The position numbers and the translations under genes were made by a program. Below are positions 36,923-45,143 of a stretch of 64,000 nucleotides of DNA, piece after piece. Position 1 is the stretch's first letter, and the number at the start of each line of letters is the position of its first letter. Under the pieces are notes generated by a model, which did no database searches, was not told where the DNA came from, and saw only the letters and a program-made list of their open reading frames with translations. Source of the DNA: UBA7430 sp002478765 (GTDB lineage: Bacteria; Bacteroidota; Bacteroidia; Flavobacteriales; UBA7430); contig CALSTU010000003.1 in assembly GCA_943789355.1 (NCBI GenBank), positions 232,934 through 296,933 on the forward strand. The letters are read 5' to 3'.

Positions 36923-37696
36923 ATGAAATATGGTATTGCACATATTAGTATCATTCCAATGCGAGCTGAGGCTGCAGATACATCAGAGATGGTGAATCAG
37001 ATTCTTTTTGGTGAACATTATAAAGTGGTCGACAAACGGGTCAAATGGATTAAAATCAGGTTATCTCATGATGATTATGAGGGGTGGATTTGTAGCAAAC
37101 AATTTTTTGAAATAAATAAGGCCCAATATTTAAGTTTATCGGAAGAGCCCTCGTATTACAATTACAATTTGATGGATGCCTTGACGACGGATTCGGGAGA
37201 CATGATTCCGATAGGTTTGGGAAGTGCTTTACCTTTTTATGAGGGTGGGCATTGTTTGATTAACGATCGGCGGTTTCTTTTTGAAGGTGCCCAACAACCT
37301 AATGAGACTAATGGTAAAGAGGATCTTATAAATACGGCTTATATGTATCTTCATGCACCTTATTTGTGGGGCGGGCGGTCTCCTATGGGAGTAGACTGCT
37401 CCGGTTTCACCCAAATGGTTTACCGCTTAAATGGTAAATGCATACCTCGAGATGCTTCCCAACAAATCAAGCTAGGCGTTACACTGAGTTTTATAGAGGA
37501 AGCCGAACCTGGAGACCTTGCATTCTTTGATGATACAGAAGGAAACATCATTCATGTGGGCATCATTTTAGAAAACAATCACATACTTCATGCCTCAGGA
37601 AAAGTTCGTGTTGACCGAATTGATCAACAAGGTATTTTTAACATAGAGCTTGGGATCCATACGCACAAACTTCGATTGATTAAAGCTATTTTTTAA
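36923..37696 (+). CDS. NlpC/P60-family cell-wall hydrolase with SH3-like domain
   Basis: This 257-residue protein has an SH3-like domain (about residues 1-65; AHISIIPMRAEAADTSEMV, then GWICSKQ) and a C-terminal NlpC/P60 cysteine peptidase domain (about 125-255). The catalytic cysteine is in GVDCSGFTQMVYRL (about 155), the histidine in IIHVGIILEN (about 208), and a further histidine in HILHASGKVRVD. These enzymes cut gamma-D-glutamyl-diaminopimelate links in peptidoglycan peptides. No clear signal peptide is visible at the ATG at 36923, unusual for a wall enzyme; it may act on imported muropeptides in the cytoplasm. Confidence 0.85.
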   Translation: MKYGIAHISIIPMRAEAADTSEMVNQILFGEHYKVVDKRVKWIKIRLSHDDYEGWICSKQFFEINKAQYLSLSEEPSYYNYNLMDALTTDSGDMIPIGLGSALPFYEGGHCLINDRRFLFEGAQQPNETNGKEDLINTAYMYLHAPYLWGGRSPMGVDCSGFTQMVYRLNGKCIPRDASQQIKLGVTLSFIEEAEPGDLAFFDDTEGNIIHVGIILENNHILHASGKVRVDRIDQQGIFNIELGIHTHKLRLIKAIF

Positions 37697-37713
37697 TTTC
37701 CCGATCCAAGACC

Positions 37714-38352
37714 TTATTGAATGAAAGGGTTGTTTTTCTTCTCGAACCCTATACTTGTTTCTTTTCCGTGCCCGGGATATACGATCATTTCGTCATTGAG
37801 AATTAGTAATTTATCTTTTATAGACCTCAGAAGTGTCGCATGGTCGCCTAGAGGTAAGTCTGTTCGCCCAATACTCAGGTGAAATAAGACATCCGCTGAC
37901 AGTAAGATGTTTTCATCTTGATTAACCAAGCAGATATGTCCGGGAGCATGACCGGGCGTGAAAATGATTTCAAACGAACTGTTCCCAAAACTTAAAAATT
38001 CACCTTCTTCAATGAATCGGCCCACTTTGGGAAGTTCTTCCAAGTGTAAATCGTATTGTTCAGCCGTCAGCGGTGCATACTCTAGCAAGGGAAGATCTGC
38101 CTTGTGCATGATTGGTTTGATGTCGTAGGTATCCGAAACAAATTTATTGCCAAAAAGGTGGTCTAAATGACAATGAGTGTTTACAAGCGTAACAGGTTTC
38201 AACCCCTTTTCCTCAATGAAGCTTTTAAGTCTCGCGTTGTCTTTTTCATCGTAACAGCCTGGGTCAACAATAAGACACTCACCGGTTTCATCATAGGCGA
38301 CGTAAGTGTTCTCTTGAAAGGGGTTGAAGGTGAAACTTTTAATTTGTATCAT
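37714..38352 (-). CDS. MBL-fold metallo-hydrolase, glyoxalase II-like
   Basis: The 212-residue protein has the metallo-beta-lactamase fold. The metal motif THCHLDH is at about residues 58-64, further ligand histidines lie in TPGHAPGHICLV (about 132-143) and the last in VYPGHGKETSIG (about 193-204). A metal-bridging aspartate lies in LSADVLF (about 154). This layout is that of hydroxyacylglutathione-hydrolase-like or persulfide-dioxygenase-like enzymes; the short length and lack of a C-terminal domain favour a generic thioesterase. The physiological substrate is unknown. Confidence 0.85.
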   Translation of the reverse strand: MIQIKSFTFNPFQENTYVAYDETGECLIVDPGCYDEKDNARLKSFIEEKGLKPVTLVNTHCHLDHLFGNKFVSDTYDIKPIMHKADLPLLEYAPLTAEQYDLHLEELPKVGRFIEEGEFLSFGNSSFEIIFTPGHAPGHICLVNQDENILLSADVLFHLSIGRTDLPLGDHATLLRSIKDKLLILNDEMIVYPGHGKETSIGFEKKNNPFIQ

Positions 38353-38432
38353 TGGGACTGTCTTTTTTACTTATGCCAAAGTAATTATTTAAACCAAGAA
38401 TATCCTAACTTTACAAGATTAAACAGATTCAA

Positions 38433-39620
38433 GTGCAGCATATATCCAAGATTAAAGAAATAGTAGAATCGTCATTTCCCACATTGGTTGAGTGGCGTGA
38501 ACACCTTCATGCAAACCCGGAGTTGTCTTTCAAAGAAGAAGAAACATCCGCCTTTGTAGCCTCTAAGCTAGAGGCTATGGGTATTCCCTTTGAGAAAGGT
38601 GTTGCTGGAACGGGCATCGTCGCTCTAATCAAGGGGCGGAATCCCGAAAAACAGTGCCTTGCCTTACGAGCAGATTTGGATGCTCTTCCTATTGTTGAAG
38701 AAAATGATGTTCCCTATAAGTCAAAAATTGAAGGGGTTATGCACGCTTGCGGACATGACGTTCATACAACCTGTTTGTTGGGGGCTGCTAAAGTGATTCA
38801 GCATTTAAAAGAAGAATTTGAAGGGACGGTAAAATTAATTTTTCAACCTGGAGAAGAGGTTTTACCGGGAGGTGCATCGTTAATGATTAAAGAAGGAGTA
38901 TTAGAAAACCCTAAGGTCGATAAAATTGCTGCCCTTCACGTATTTCCTAGCATGAATGTAGGGAAAATTGGTTTTAGACCCGGGCAATACATGGCTGCTT
39001 GTGATGAATTGTACATTGAAGTAAAAGGTAAAGGTGGGCATGCTGCATTACCAAGCGAATACAACAATCCCATCATGATCATTGCAGAGCTTTTACCAAA
39101 GTTGGAGGCTTATGTTGAGTCTTTATCTCATGGAACTTCCCCGTATATTTTTGCCATAGGTAAATTACAAGCTGATGGTGCGACTAATGTCATACCACAA
39201 TCTGCATTTGCCCAAGGCACACTTCGAACCATGGATGAAGCTTGGCGGCAACAAATACATGATAAAATGATGTTATTTACGTCGGATTTTCTGGCCTCTA
39301 AAAATGCACAAGGTGAATTGCGTATTGCGAAAGGATATCCTTCCTTACTCAACAATGAGCTCTTCACAAAACAGTCCATGCTCAGTGCTAAAGATTACTT
39401 AGGCGCTGAAAATGTCGAAGAAATGGATATTCGAATGACTGCTGAAGATTTTTCATTTTACAGTCAGATCACGCCTGCTTGTTTTTTTAGACTGGGTATT
39501 CGTAATGAAGATTTGGGGATCACATACGGAGTTCATCATCCTAAATTTGACATTGATCAAAATGCTCTAAAAGTTGGAGCAGGAGTGATGGCCCAGATAG
39601 CTATTTCTGCTTTAGATTAG
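38433..39620 (+). CDS. M20-family amidohydrolase
   Basis: This 395-residue protein starts with GTG at 38433; no ATG occurs earlier than about residue 50. It belongs to the M20D peptidases/amidohydrolases acting on N-acyl amino acids, indole-3-acetyl-amino acids, or N-acetyl-diaminopimelate. Zinc-site motifs are seen in MHACGHDVHTT (about 105-115), FQPGEE (about 139-144) and the HVFP segment (about 170), with a terminal histidine in GVHHPKFDID. A lid dimerisation domain spans about 190-305. It converges with recQ, overlapping its end by four bases. Confidence 0.88.
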   Translation: MQHISKIKEIVESSFPTLVEWREHLHANPELSFKEEETSAFVASKLEAMGIPFEKGVAGTGIVALIKGRNPEKQCLALRADLDALPIVEENDVPYKSKIEGVMHACGHDVHTTCLLGAAKVIQHLKEEFEGTVKLIFQPGEEVLPGGASLMIKEGVLENPKVDKIAALHVFPSMNVGKIGFRPGQYMAACDELYIEVKGKGGHAALPSEYNNPIMIIAELLPKLEAYVESLSHGTSPYIFAIGKLQADGATNVIPQSAFAQGTLRTMDEAWRQQIHDKMMLFTSDFLASKNAQGELRIAKGYPSLLNNELFTKQSMLSAKDYLGAENVEEMDIRMTAEDFSFYSQITPACFFRLGIRNEDLGITYGVHHPKFDIDQNALKVGAGVMAQIAISALD

Positions 39621-41803
39621 TTGGCTAAATCTGATAGGAATTTGATGCGCATCAATCTCAAATCATCTTCCTCATAATCTCCATCAAATTCTGACATAGC
39701 TTCATCTATAGAGTCCGTTTCTGCATCTTCTTTGAAATAATCAAAGATCTCTTCTTGTTGATCCTCGTCGAGCATGTCATCTAAGTAGTAGTTAATGTCT
39801 ACTTTGGTTCCTGAATAAACAATGTTTTCTATTTCACTGATGAGGCCAGACATATCAAGGCCTTTTGCAGATGCAATATCTTCTAGGGGCAGTTTTCGGT
39901 CTGTACTTTGTATGATGTATACTTTCAATCCAGATTTATTAACAATAGATTTCACCACCATATCTTGTGGACGATCAATATTGTTTTCCTTCACGTATTC
40001 GCTTATAAAAGTAATAAACTCTTTTCCGAATCGATTGGCTTTTCCAACACCAACCCCATTGATGTTGGTTAATTCCTCAACATTAATTGGGTACTGAAGT
40101 GCCATGTCTTCCAGCGAAGGGTCTTGAAAAAGCACAAAAGGAGGAAGGTTTTTGTCTTTGGCTATTTTCTTTCGAAGATCTTTGAGCATGTCAAGAAGTA
40201 CTGCATCAAATACAGAAGATTTTATATTGGATTGAGCTTCTTGCTTTTCAATGTCTGTATAGTCATGGTCTTCTGTAATCATAAAGGACTTCGGACTTTG
40301 CATGAAAGCTCTACTTTCAGAGTTTAGTTTGAGAATCCCATACGACTCAATATCTTTATGCAACAGAGCTTGAACAAGAACTTGGCGGATTACAGCATGC
40401 CAATACGCAGCGTCTTTATTTTTTCCTTTTCCAAATACATTTAATCTGCTACAATTGTAATCATTAATCATGGCGGTCATTTTTCCAATAAGAATATTGA
40501 CCAGTTCTTTGGGTTTAAATTTCTCTTTGCTTTCTTCTATTGCATTTAACAGCAAAAGAACATTTTCTTTACCCTCGTTCTGTTTTTTTGGATTCTTGCA
40601 ATTGTCACAAAGTTCGTTGCAGTTTTCTTCGTCAAATATTTCCCCAAAATAATGCAGAATGTATTTCCTTCTACACATAGATGTTTCGGCAAAAGAGACG
40701 GTTTCAAGGAGTAATTGTTTCCCAATTTCTTGTTCAGCCACCGGCTTACCTTGCATGAATTTGTCAAGTTTTTCGATGTCTTTATAGCTGTAAAACGCAA
40801 CGCAAACTCCTTCTCCGCCATCACGGCCAGCTCTACCTGTTTCTTGGTAATAGCTTTCCAAACTTTTGGGAATGTCGTGGTGAATCACAAAACGAACATC
40901 AGGTTTGTCGATACCCATACCAAAAGCAATGGTCGCTACAATGATGTTGCAGTCTTCCATCAAGAATGCATCCTGGTGTTTTGCTCTCGTATTTACATCA
41001 AGACCCGCGTGATAAGGCAATGCATTGATTCCGTTCACTTGGAGTGTTTGGGCAATTTCCTCAACTTTCTTTCGGCTCAAACAGTAAACAATACCCGACT
41101 TTTTGGGGTGTTGTTTGACGAATTTAATAATCTCCTTGTTTACATTGATTTTAGGTCGTACCTCGTAAAAAAGATTACCCCTGTTGAACGAAGACTTATA
41201 TAATTTGGCATTTTCCATGCCTAAGTTTTTTTGAATGTCCTCCTGAACCTTTTCGGTTGCTGTTGCTGTCAGCGCAATAATGGGTGCTTTTCCAATTTTC
41301 TCAAAAATACTTCTTAAGTTTCGGTATTCTGGTCGAAAGTCGTGCCCCCATTCTGAGATGCAGTGAGCCTCATCGATGGCAAAAAAAGATATTTCGACGG
41401 AGTTCAAGAAAGAAATATTCTCCTCTTTGGTTAGCGATTCAGGAGCAACATAAAGTAGTTTTGTCAAGCCATTTTTGATGTCCTCCTTGACTTTTTGAGC
41501 TTCTTTTTTGCTTAACGAAGAGTTTAAAACGTGAGCAACTCTGTCATTAGAAGCAAAACCTCTAATGGCATCTACTTGGTTTTTCATCAATGCTATCAAG
41601 GGGGATACGATGATAGCAGTTCCCTCACTCATGAATGCCGGAAGTTGGTAGCATAGAGATTTACCACCACCCGTGGGTTTAATTACGAAGACATCTTGAC
41701 CATCAAGTAAGGTTTGAACGATTGATTCTTGATTACCTTTAAAATGTGAAAAACCAAAATACTTTTTGAGGGTGGAGTGAAGTGGTTGATTTGTTTCGCT
41801 CAT
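39617..41803 (-). CDS. recQ: ATP-dependent DNA helicase RecQ
   Basis: From ATG 41803 the product is 728 residues; the open frame continues 38 codons upstream without similarity to the family, so this start is preferred. The helicase core has TGGGKSLCYQLP (motif I), DEAHCISEWGHDFRP (motif II plus aromatic-rich loop) and QETGRAGRDG (motif VI). A RecQ-C-terminal domain with four zinc cysteines (C-RRKYIL..., C-NELCDNC, about 375-400) and an HRDC domain (about 550-620) follow, then an acidic tail of about 100 residues common in Bacteroidota RecQ. It unwinds recombination and repair intermediates. Confidence 0.94.
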   Translation of the reverse strand: MSETNQPLHSTLKKYFGFSHFKGNQESIVQTLLDGQDVFVIKPTGGGKSLCYQLPAFMSEGTAIIVSPLIALMKNQVDAIRGFASNDRVAHVLNSSLSKKEAQKVKEDIKNGLTKLLYVAPESLTKEENISFLNSVEISFFAIDEAHCISEWGHDFRPEYRNLRSIFEKIGKAPIIALTATATEKVQEDIQKNLGMENAKLYKSSFNRGNLFYEVRPKINVNKEIIKFVKQHPKKSGIVYCLSRKKVEEIAQTLQVNGINALPYHAGLDVNTRAKHQDAFLMEDCNIIVATIAFGMGIDKPDVRFVIHHDIPKSLESYYQETGRAGRDGGEGVCVAFYSYKDIEKLDKFMQGKPVAEQEIGKQLLLETVSFAETSMCRRKYILHYFGEIFDEENCNELCDNCKNPKKQNEGKENVLLLLNAIEESKEKFKPKELVNILIGKMTAMINDYNCSRLNVFGKGKNKDAAYWHAVIRQVLVQALLHKDIESYGILKLNSESRAFMQSPKSFMITEDHDYTDIEKQEAQSNIKSSVFDAVLLDMLKDLRKKIAKDKNLPPFVLFQDPSLEDMALQYPINVEELTNINGVGVGKANRFGKEFITFISEYVKENNIDRPQDMVVKSIVNKSGLKVYIIQSTDRKLPLEDIASAKGLDMSGLISEIENIVYSGTKVDINYYLDDMLDEDQQEEIFDYFKEDAETDSIDEAMSEFDGDYEEDDLRLMRIKFLSDLAN

Positions 41804-41882
41804 GCGCTGTAAATTCACGAAAATTGAGTTATTTTGCAGTATTAAAGTAAAGACAAAGTTCTGAAATATCAAAACAAAACTA

Positions 41883-42845
41883 TTGAAATCTTCTAAGGAA
41901 ATAATAGAGATTGCCAAAAAGGTAATTATTCACGAATCTCAGGTTATTGCTAACCTTTCGAATTTATTAGATGCTCAATTTAGTGAGGCAGTAACTTCGA
42001 TATACCAGTCGCCAGGAAGGCTCATCATAACGGGTATCGGAAAGAGTGCTATCATAGCAAATAAAATTGTAGCTACCTTAAATTCAACCGGTCAACCGGC
42101 TATGTTTATGCATGCTGCCGACGCTATTCATGGTGATTTAGGAATGGTTCAGTCCGATGACATCGTCATGTGCATCTCCAAGAGTGGAAACACGCCCGAA
42201 ATAAAAGTTTTAGTCCCTTTGATTAAAAGTCTAGGGAGCCCACTCATAGCAATGACCTCTAATAAAGATTCTTTTTTAGCGGAACATGCAGATTATTTGT
42301 TTCATGCTCATGCAGAAAAAGAGGCTTGCCCAAATAATTTAGCACCCACAACCAGTACGACAGCTCAATTGGTTATGGGAGACGCTTTAGCTGTTGCCTT
42401 GTTAGAGTTGAGGAAGTTTACCCGTAGCGATTTCGCTAAATACCATCCCGGCGGGGCTTTAGGGAAAAAATTGTACCTCAGAGTGGGCGATGTATTGCAT
42501 GCTGAAAAGCCTCAAGTGGCTTTGGATGCTAATTTGCAAGAGGTTATCATAGAGATCTCTTCCAAGCGTTTAGGAGCGACTGTGGTCGTTGATTCCGAAG
42601 AGATTGAGGGTTTAATTACCGATGGAGATTTGCGAAGAATGCTCGAAATAGGTGGCTATACCAATGATGTCTTGGCACGAAACATCATGAGTGAAAATCC
42701 GAAGCGTATATCGAAAGACGCATTAGCAGCAGAAGCGCTATCCATCATGGAGTCTTATCAAATCACTCAACTCGTTGTAGAAGACGAAGGTCGCTATGTC
42801 GGGCTAGTTCATTTACACGATATTTTGAAAGAAGGAATTTTATAA
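41883..42845 (+). CDS. kdsD: Arabinose-5-phosphate isomerase KdsD
   Basis: This 320-residue protein interconverts ribulose-5-phosphate and arabinose-5-phosphate, the first step of KDO synthesis. An SIS domain (about 30-175) contains GIGKSAIIANKIVATL and the HGDLGMV segment; two CBS domains follow (about 200-320; ISSKRLGATVVVD, IEGLITDGDLRRML). The start is TTG at 41883, just after the divergent recQ leader; no in-frame ATG is near, and the N-terminal KEIIEIAKKV matches the family. It heads a tight operon with tatC (1-base gap) and lptB. Confidence 0.92.
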   Translation: MKSSKEIIEIAKKVIIHESQVIANLSNLLDAQFSEAVTSIYQSPGRLIITGIGKSAIIANKIVATLNSTGQPAMFMHAADAIHGDLGMVQSDDIVMCISKSGNTPEIKVLVPLIKSLGSPLIAMTSNKDSFLAEHADYLFHAHAEKEACPNNLAPTTSTTAQLVMGDALAVALLELRKFTRSDFAKYHPGGALGKKLYLRVGDVLHAEKPQVALDANLQEVIIEISSKRLGATVVVDSEEIEGLITDGDLRRMLEIGGYTNDVLARNIMSENPKRISKDALAAEALSIMESYQITQLVVEDEGRYVGLVHLHDILKEGIL

Positions 42846-42846
42846 C

Positions 42847-43668
42847 ATGAGTCGGCAGAAATCAGATATGTCATTTTTAGAGCATCTGGGGGTTCTTCGT
42901 GGACACCTGATACGTTCTGTTATTGCTGTTTTGGGTTTTACGATTTTAGCATTCGTGAACAAAGGCTATTTGTTTGACGACTTATTGTTGGCATCCAAAG
43001 AGCCTGATTTTGTTACCTACAGAACACTCTGCAAAATCTCAGAATTGTTTCGTCTTGGTGATGTGCTTTGCATTACCGAACAGCCCTTTATCTTGATGAA
43101 TGTCGACATGTCAGGACAGTTTACCATGCATTTGTGGGTTGCATTTATAGCAGGCGTTATTGTTGCATTTCCATATATTGTTTGGGAATTATGGTGTTTT
43201 ATTAAACCTGCTTTACAGGACAATGAATCCAATTACACCTCTGCTATTGTTTTAGTGATTTCCTTTTTATTTTTGTTGGGGATTTCTTTTGGGTACTACA
43301 TGATATCCCCATTATCGGTAAATTTTTTAGGGACCTATCAAGTTAGTGAGATGGTTTCAAATCAGATTAATTTGAGGTCTTTCATCAGTACCGTAACAAC
43401 CATAACCTTTGCCTGTGGTTTGATTTTTCAACTTCCTATCGTTGTGTATTTTTTATCAAAGTTAGGCTTACTATCCCCAACAACCATGAAGCATTATCGT
43501 TCTCATGCGGTTGTAGGAGCTTTGGTTGTTTCAGCCATCATAACACCTCCTGATTTATCGAGTCAAATATTGGTAACTTTACCCTTGTTGGTTTTGTATG
43601 AGATAAGTATTCATATTTCGAATTTTGTAATCAAAAGATCTCAAGAAAAGCATGAAGTTAAGAGCTGA
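42847..43668 (+). CDS. tatC: Sec-independent protein translocase TatC
   Basis: The 273-residue protein with six hydrophobic helices is the TatC receptor subunit of the twin-arginine translocase. MSFLEHLGVLRGHLIRSV (about residues 8-25) is the conserved cytosolic N-terminus. FPYIVWELWCFIKPALQDNE holds the conserved acidic end of the second helix region, and TPPDLSSQ is the loop before the last helix. An insertion around residues 45-90 (EPDFVTYRTLC...) is longer than in Escherichia coli TatC and typical of Bacteroidota. No tatA/B genes are adjacent. lptB overlaps the last 17 bases. Confidence 0.92.
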   Translation: MSRQKSDMSFLEHLGVLRGHLIRSVIAVLGFTILAFVNKGYLFDDLLLASKEPDFVTYRTLCKISELFRLGDVLCITEQPFILMNVDMSGQFTMHLWVAFIAGVIVAFPYIVWELWCFIKPALQDNESNYTSAIVLVISFLFLLGISFGYYMISPLSVNFLGTYQVSEMVSNQINLRSFISTVTTITFACGLIFQLPIVVYFLSKLGLLSPTTMKHYRSHAVVGALVVSAIITPPDLSSQILVTLPLLVLYEISIHISNFVIKRSQEKHEVKS

Positions 43669-44377
43669 AAAAATAGTTAAAACCTACCGAGATAGAACGG
43701 TAGTTAAAGGTGTAAGTTTAGAGGTTAATCAAGGTGAGATTGTAGGTCTTTTAGGGCCTAATGGAGCTGGAAAGACGACGTCTTTTTACATGATTGTAGG
43801 TTTGGTAAAACCGAGTTCAGGATCTGTTTATCTTGATGACGAGAACATAACTATGGACGCCATGTATGTTCGTGCTCAAAAAGGGATTGGTTATTTGGCT
43901 CAAGAGGCTTCCGTTTTTAGAAAATTATCTGTTGAAGACAACATTAAGGCTGTTTTAGAGATGACCACACTCAGTAAAAATGAGCAGTCACAAAAGTTAG
44001 AGGAATTACTCAATGAATTTAGTCTTCAACACATCCGAACTACACGAGGTGATTTATTGTCTGGAGGCGAGCGAAGAAGAACTGAGATTGCACGTGCCCT
44101 TGCTGTAAACCCTAATTTCATTCTTTTAGACGAACCCTTTGCAGGTGTTGACCCCATCGCTGTTGAAGACATTCAGTCGATTGTGTATCAACTCAAAAAG
44201 AAGAACATTGGCATACTTATTACAGATCATAATGTTCAAGAAACCCTATCGATCACTGATCGAGCATACTTACTCTTTGAAGGGAATATTTTAAAAGCAG
44301 GAACAGCTGAAGAGTTGGCTGCCGATGAACAAGTTCGTCGGGTTTATCTGGGGCAAAACTTCGTACTGCGTAAATAA
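43652..44377 (+). CDS. lptB: Lipopolysaccharide export ATPase LptB
   Basis: This 241-residue ABC ATPase powers LptB2FG, which extracts lipopolysaccharide from the inner membrane. Walker A is GPNGAGKTT (about residues 34-42), the signature is LSGGERRRTEIARALA (about 133-148), and Walker B is FILLDEPFAG (about 156-165), followed by the switch histidine in ITDHNVQET. GYLAQEASVFRKLSV is the LptB Q-loop region that distinguishes it from other ABC ATPases. It is coupled to tatC and follows kdsD, joining KDO synthesis with lipopolysaccharide export. Confidence 0.93.
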   Translation: MKLRAEKIVKTYRDRTVVKGVSLEVNQGEIVGLLGPNGAGKTTSFYMIVGLVKPSSGSVYLDDENITMDAMYVRAQKGIGYLAQEASVFRKLSVEDNIKAVLEMTTLSKNEQSQKLEELLNEFSLQHIRTTRGDLLSGGERRRTEIARALAVNPNFILLDEPFAGVDPIAVEDIQSIVYQLKKKNIGILITDHNVQETLSITDRAYLLFEGNILKAGTAEELAADEQVRRVYLGQNFVLRK

Positions 44378-44400
44378 ACAGATTCAACTTGTGTAATGGT

Positions 44401-45087
44401 TCATTCAGAAGCAGGTTTGAATACCATGGAGAAGAAGATGTAAAGGAGAACAACGATGGGTATTGCAGAAAATTTCAATAGTCCGATCAATAGAATACCC
44501 GTTGCAATAAACAAGAACCTAAGCTTATTTTGAGCATACCTAAGGTTTTTAAATTTCAGAGAAAATAAAGGGATTTCAGAGACCATTGCCAGAGACATAA
44601 CTACCGTTAGCGACACAACAATTTCAGGCATTGAAATCAAAAGTGCGATATTCGATTCTTCTTGGAAGGATAATATCAATGGAAACGATGCAAAAAACAA
44701 GCAATTGGCAGGTGTAGGTAAGCCAATAAAATTTCGGGTTTGTCTTTCGTCAACATTAAATTTTGCCAGACGGTACGCAGACAAAGCCGGAATGAGGAGG
44801 GATACAAAGGAATATGTGCTCCATGAGCTTGACTCTATGAGGTGAAACACCACAGATCCAGGCACCACACCAAAGCTAACCATATCGGCTAAAGAGTCCA
44901 ATTCCTTACCTATAGGCCCCGAAACTTTTAGAATTCGAGCAGCAGCACCGTCCATAAAGTCGAAGATTGCAGCGAGTCCAACTAGGTAAGCCGCAAACAC
45001 CATTTGGTTATGAAAAGTAAAGTACAAAGCGATACATCCACAAATAAGATTTGAGATTGTGAGAAGGTTTGGAACGTGTTTTAGCAT
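44401..45087 (-). CDS. pssA: CDP-diacylglycerol-serine O-phosphatidyltransferase
   Basis: The 228-residue membrane protein is a CDP-alcohol phosphatidyltransferase making phosphatidylserine, precursor of phosphatidylethanolamine. The catalytic motif D-G-x2-A-R-x8-G-x3-D-x3-D is seen in DFMDGAAARILKVSG followed by KELDSLADMV (about residues 44-70). Six to seven hydrophobic segments surround it. The start MLKHVPNLLTISNLICG, followed by FHNQMVFA, is typical of bacterial PssA type II. It converges with the kdsD-tatC-lptB operon and diverges from lnt; no decarboxylase gene is adjacent. Confidence 0.92.
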   Translation of the reverse strand: MLKHVPNLLTISNLICGCIALYFTFHNQMVFAAYLVGLAAIFDFMDGAAARILKVSGPIGKELDSLADMVSFGVVPGSVVFHLIESSSWSTYSFVSLLIPALSAYRLAKFNVDERQTRNFIGLPTPANCLFFASFPLILSFQEESNIALLISMPEIVVSLTVVMSLAMVSEIPLFSLKFKNLRYAQNKLRFLFIATGILLIGLLKFSAIPIVVLLYIFFSMVFKPASE

Positions 45088-45095
45088 CTGAAACT

Positions 45096-45103
45096 TATAT
45101 TTG
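45096..45103 (+). promoter_or_regulatory. Bacteroidota -7 element (TATATTTG) before lnt
   Basis: TATATTTG lies 40 bases before the lnt ATG. TTTG at 45068-45071 could be a -33 box, but the 24-base spacer is longer than usual. Confidence 0.4.
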
Positions 45104-45143
45104 TAACAAATTAAAGCAATTTATTGCGATTGAATTATAAAAT

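Noticed and set aside
41804..41917. 38-codon N-terminal extension of RecQ
   Set aside because: It overlaps the divergent kdsD start and has no similarity to RecQ; ATG at 41803 gives the normal N-terminus.
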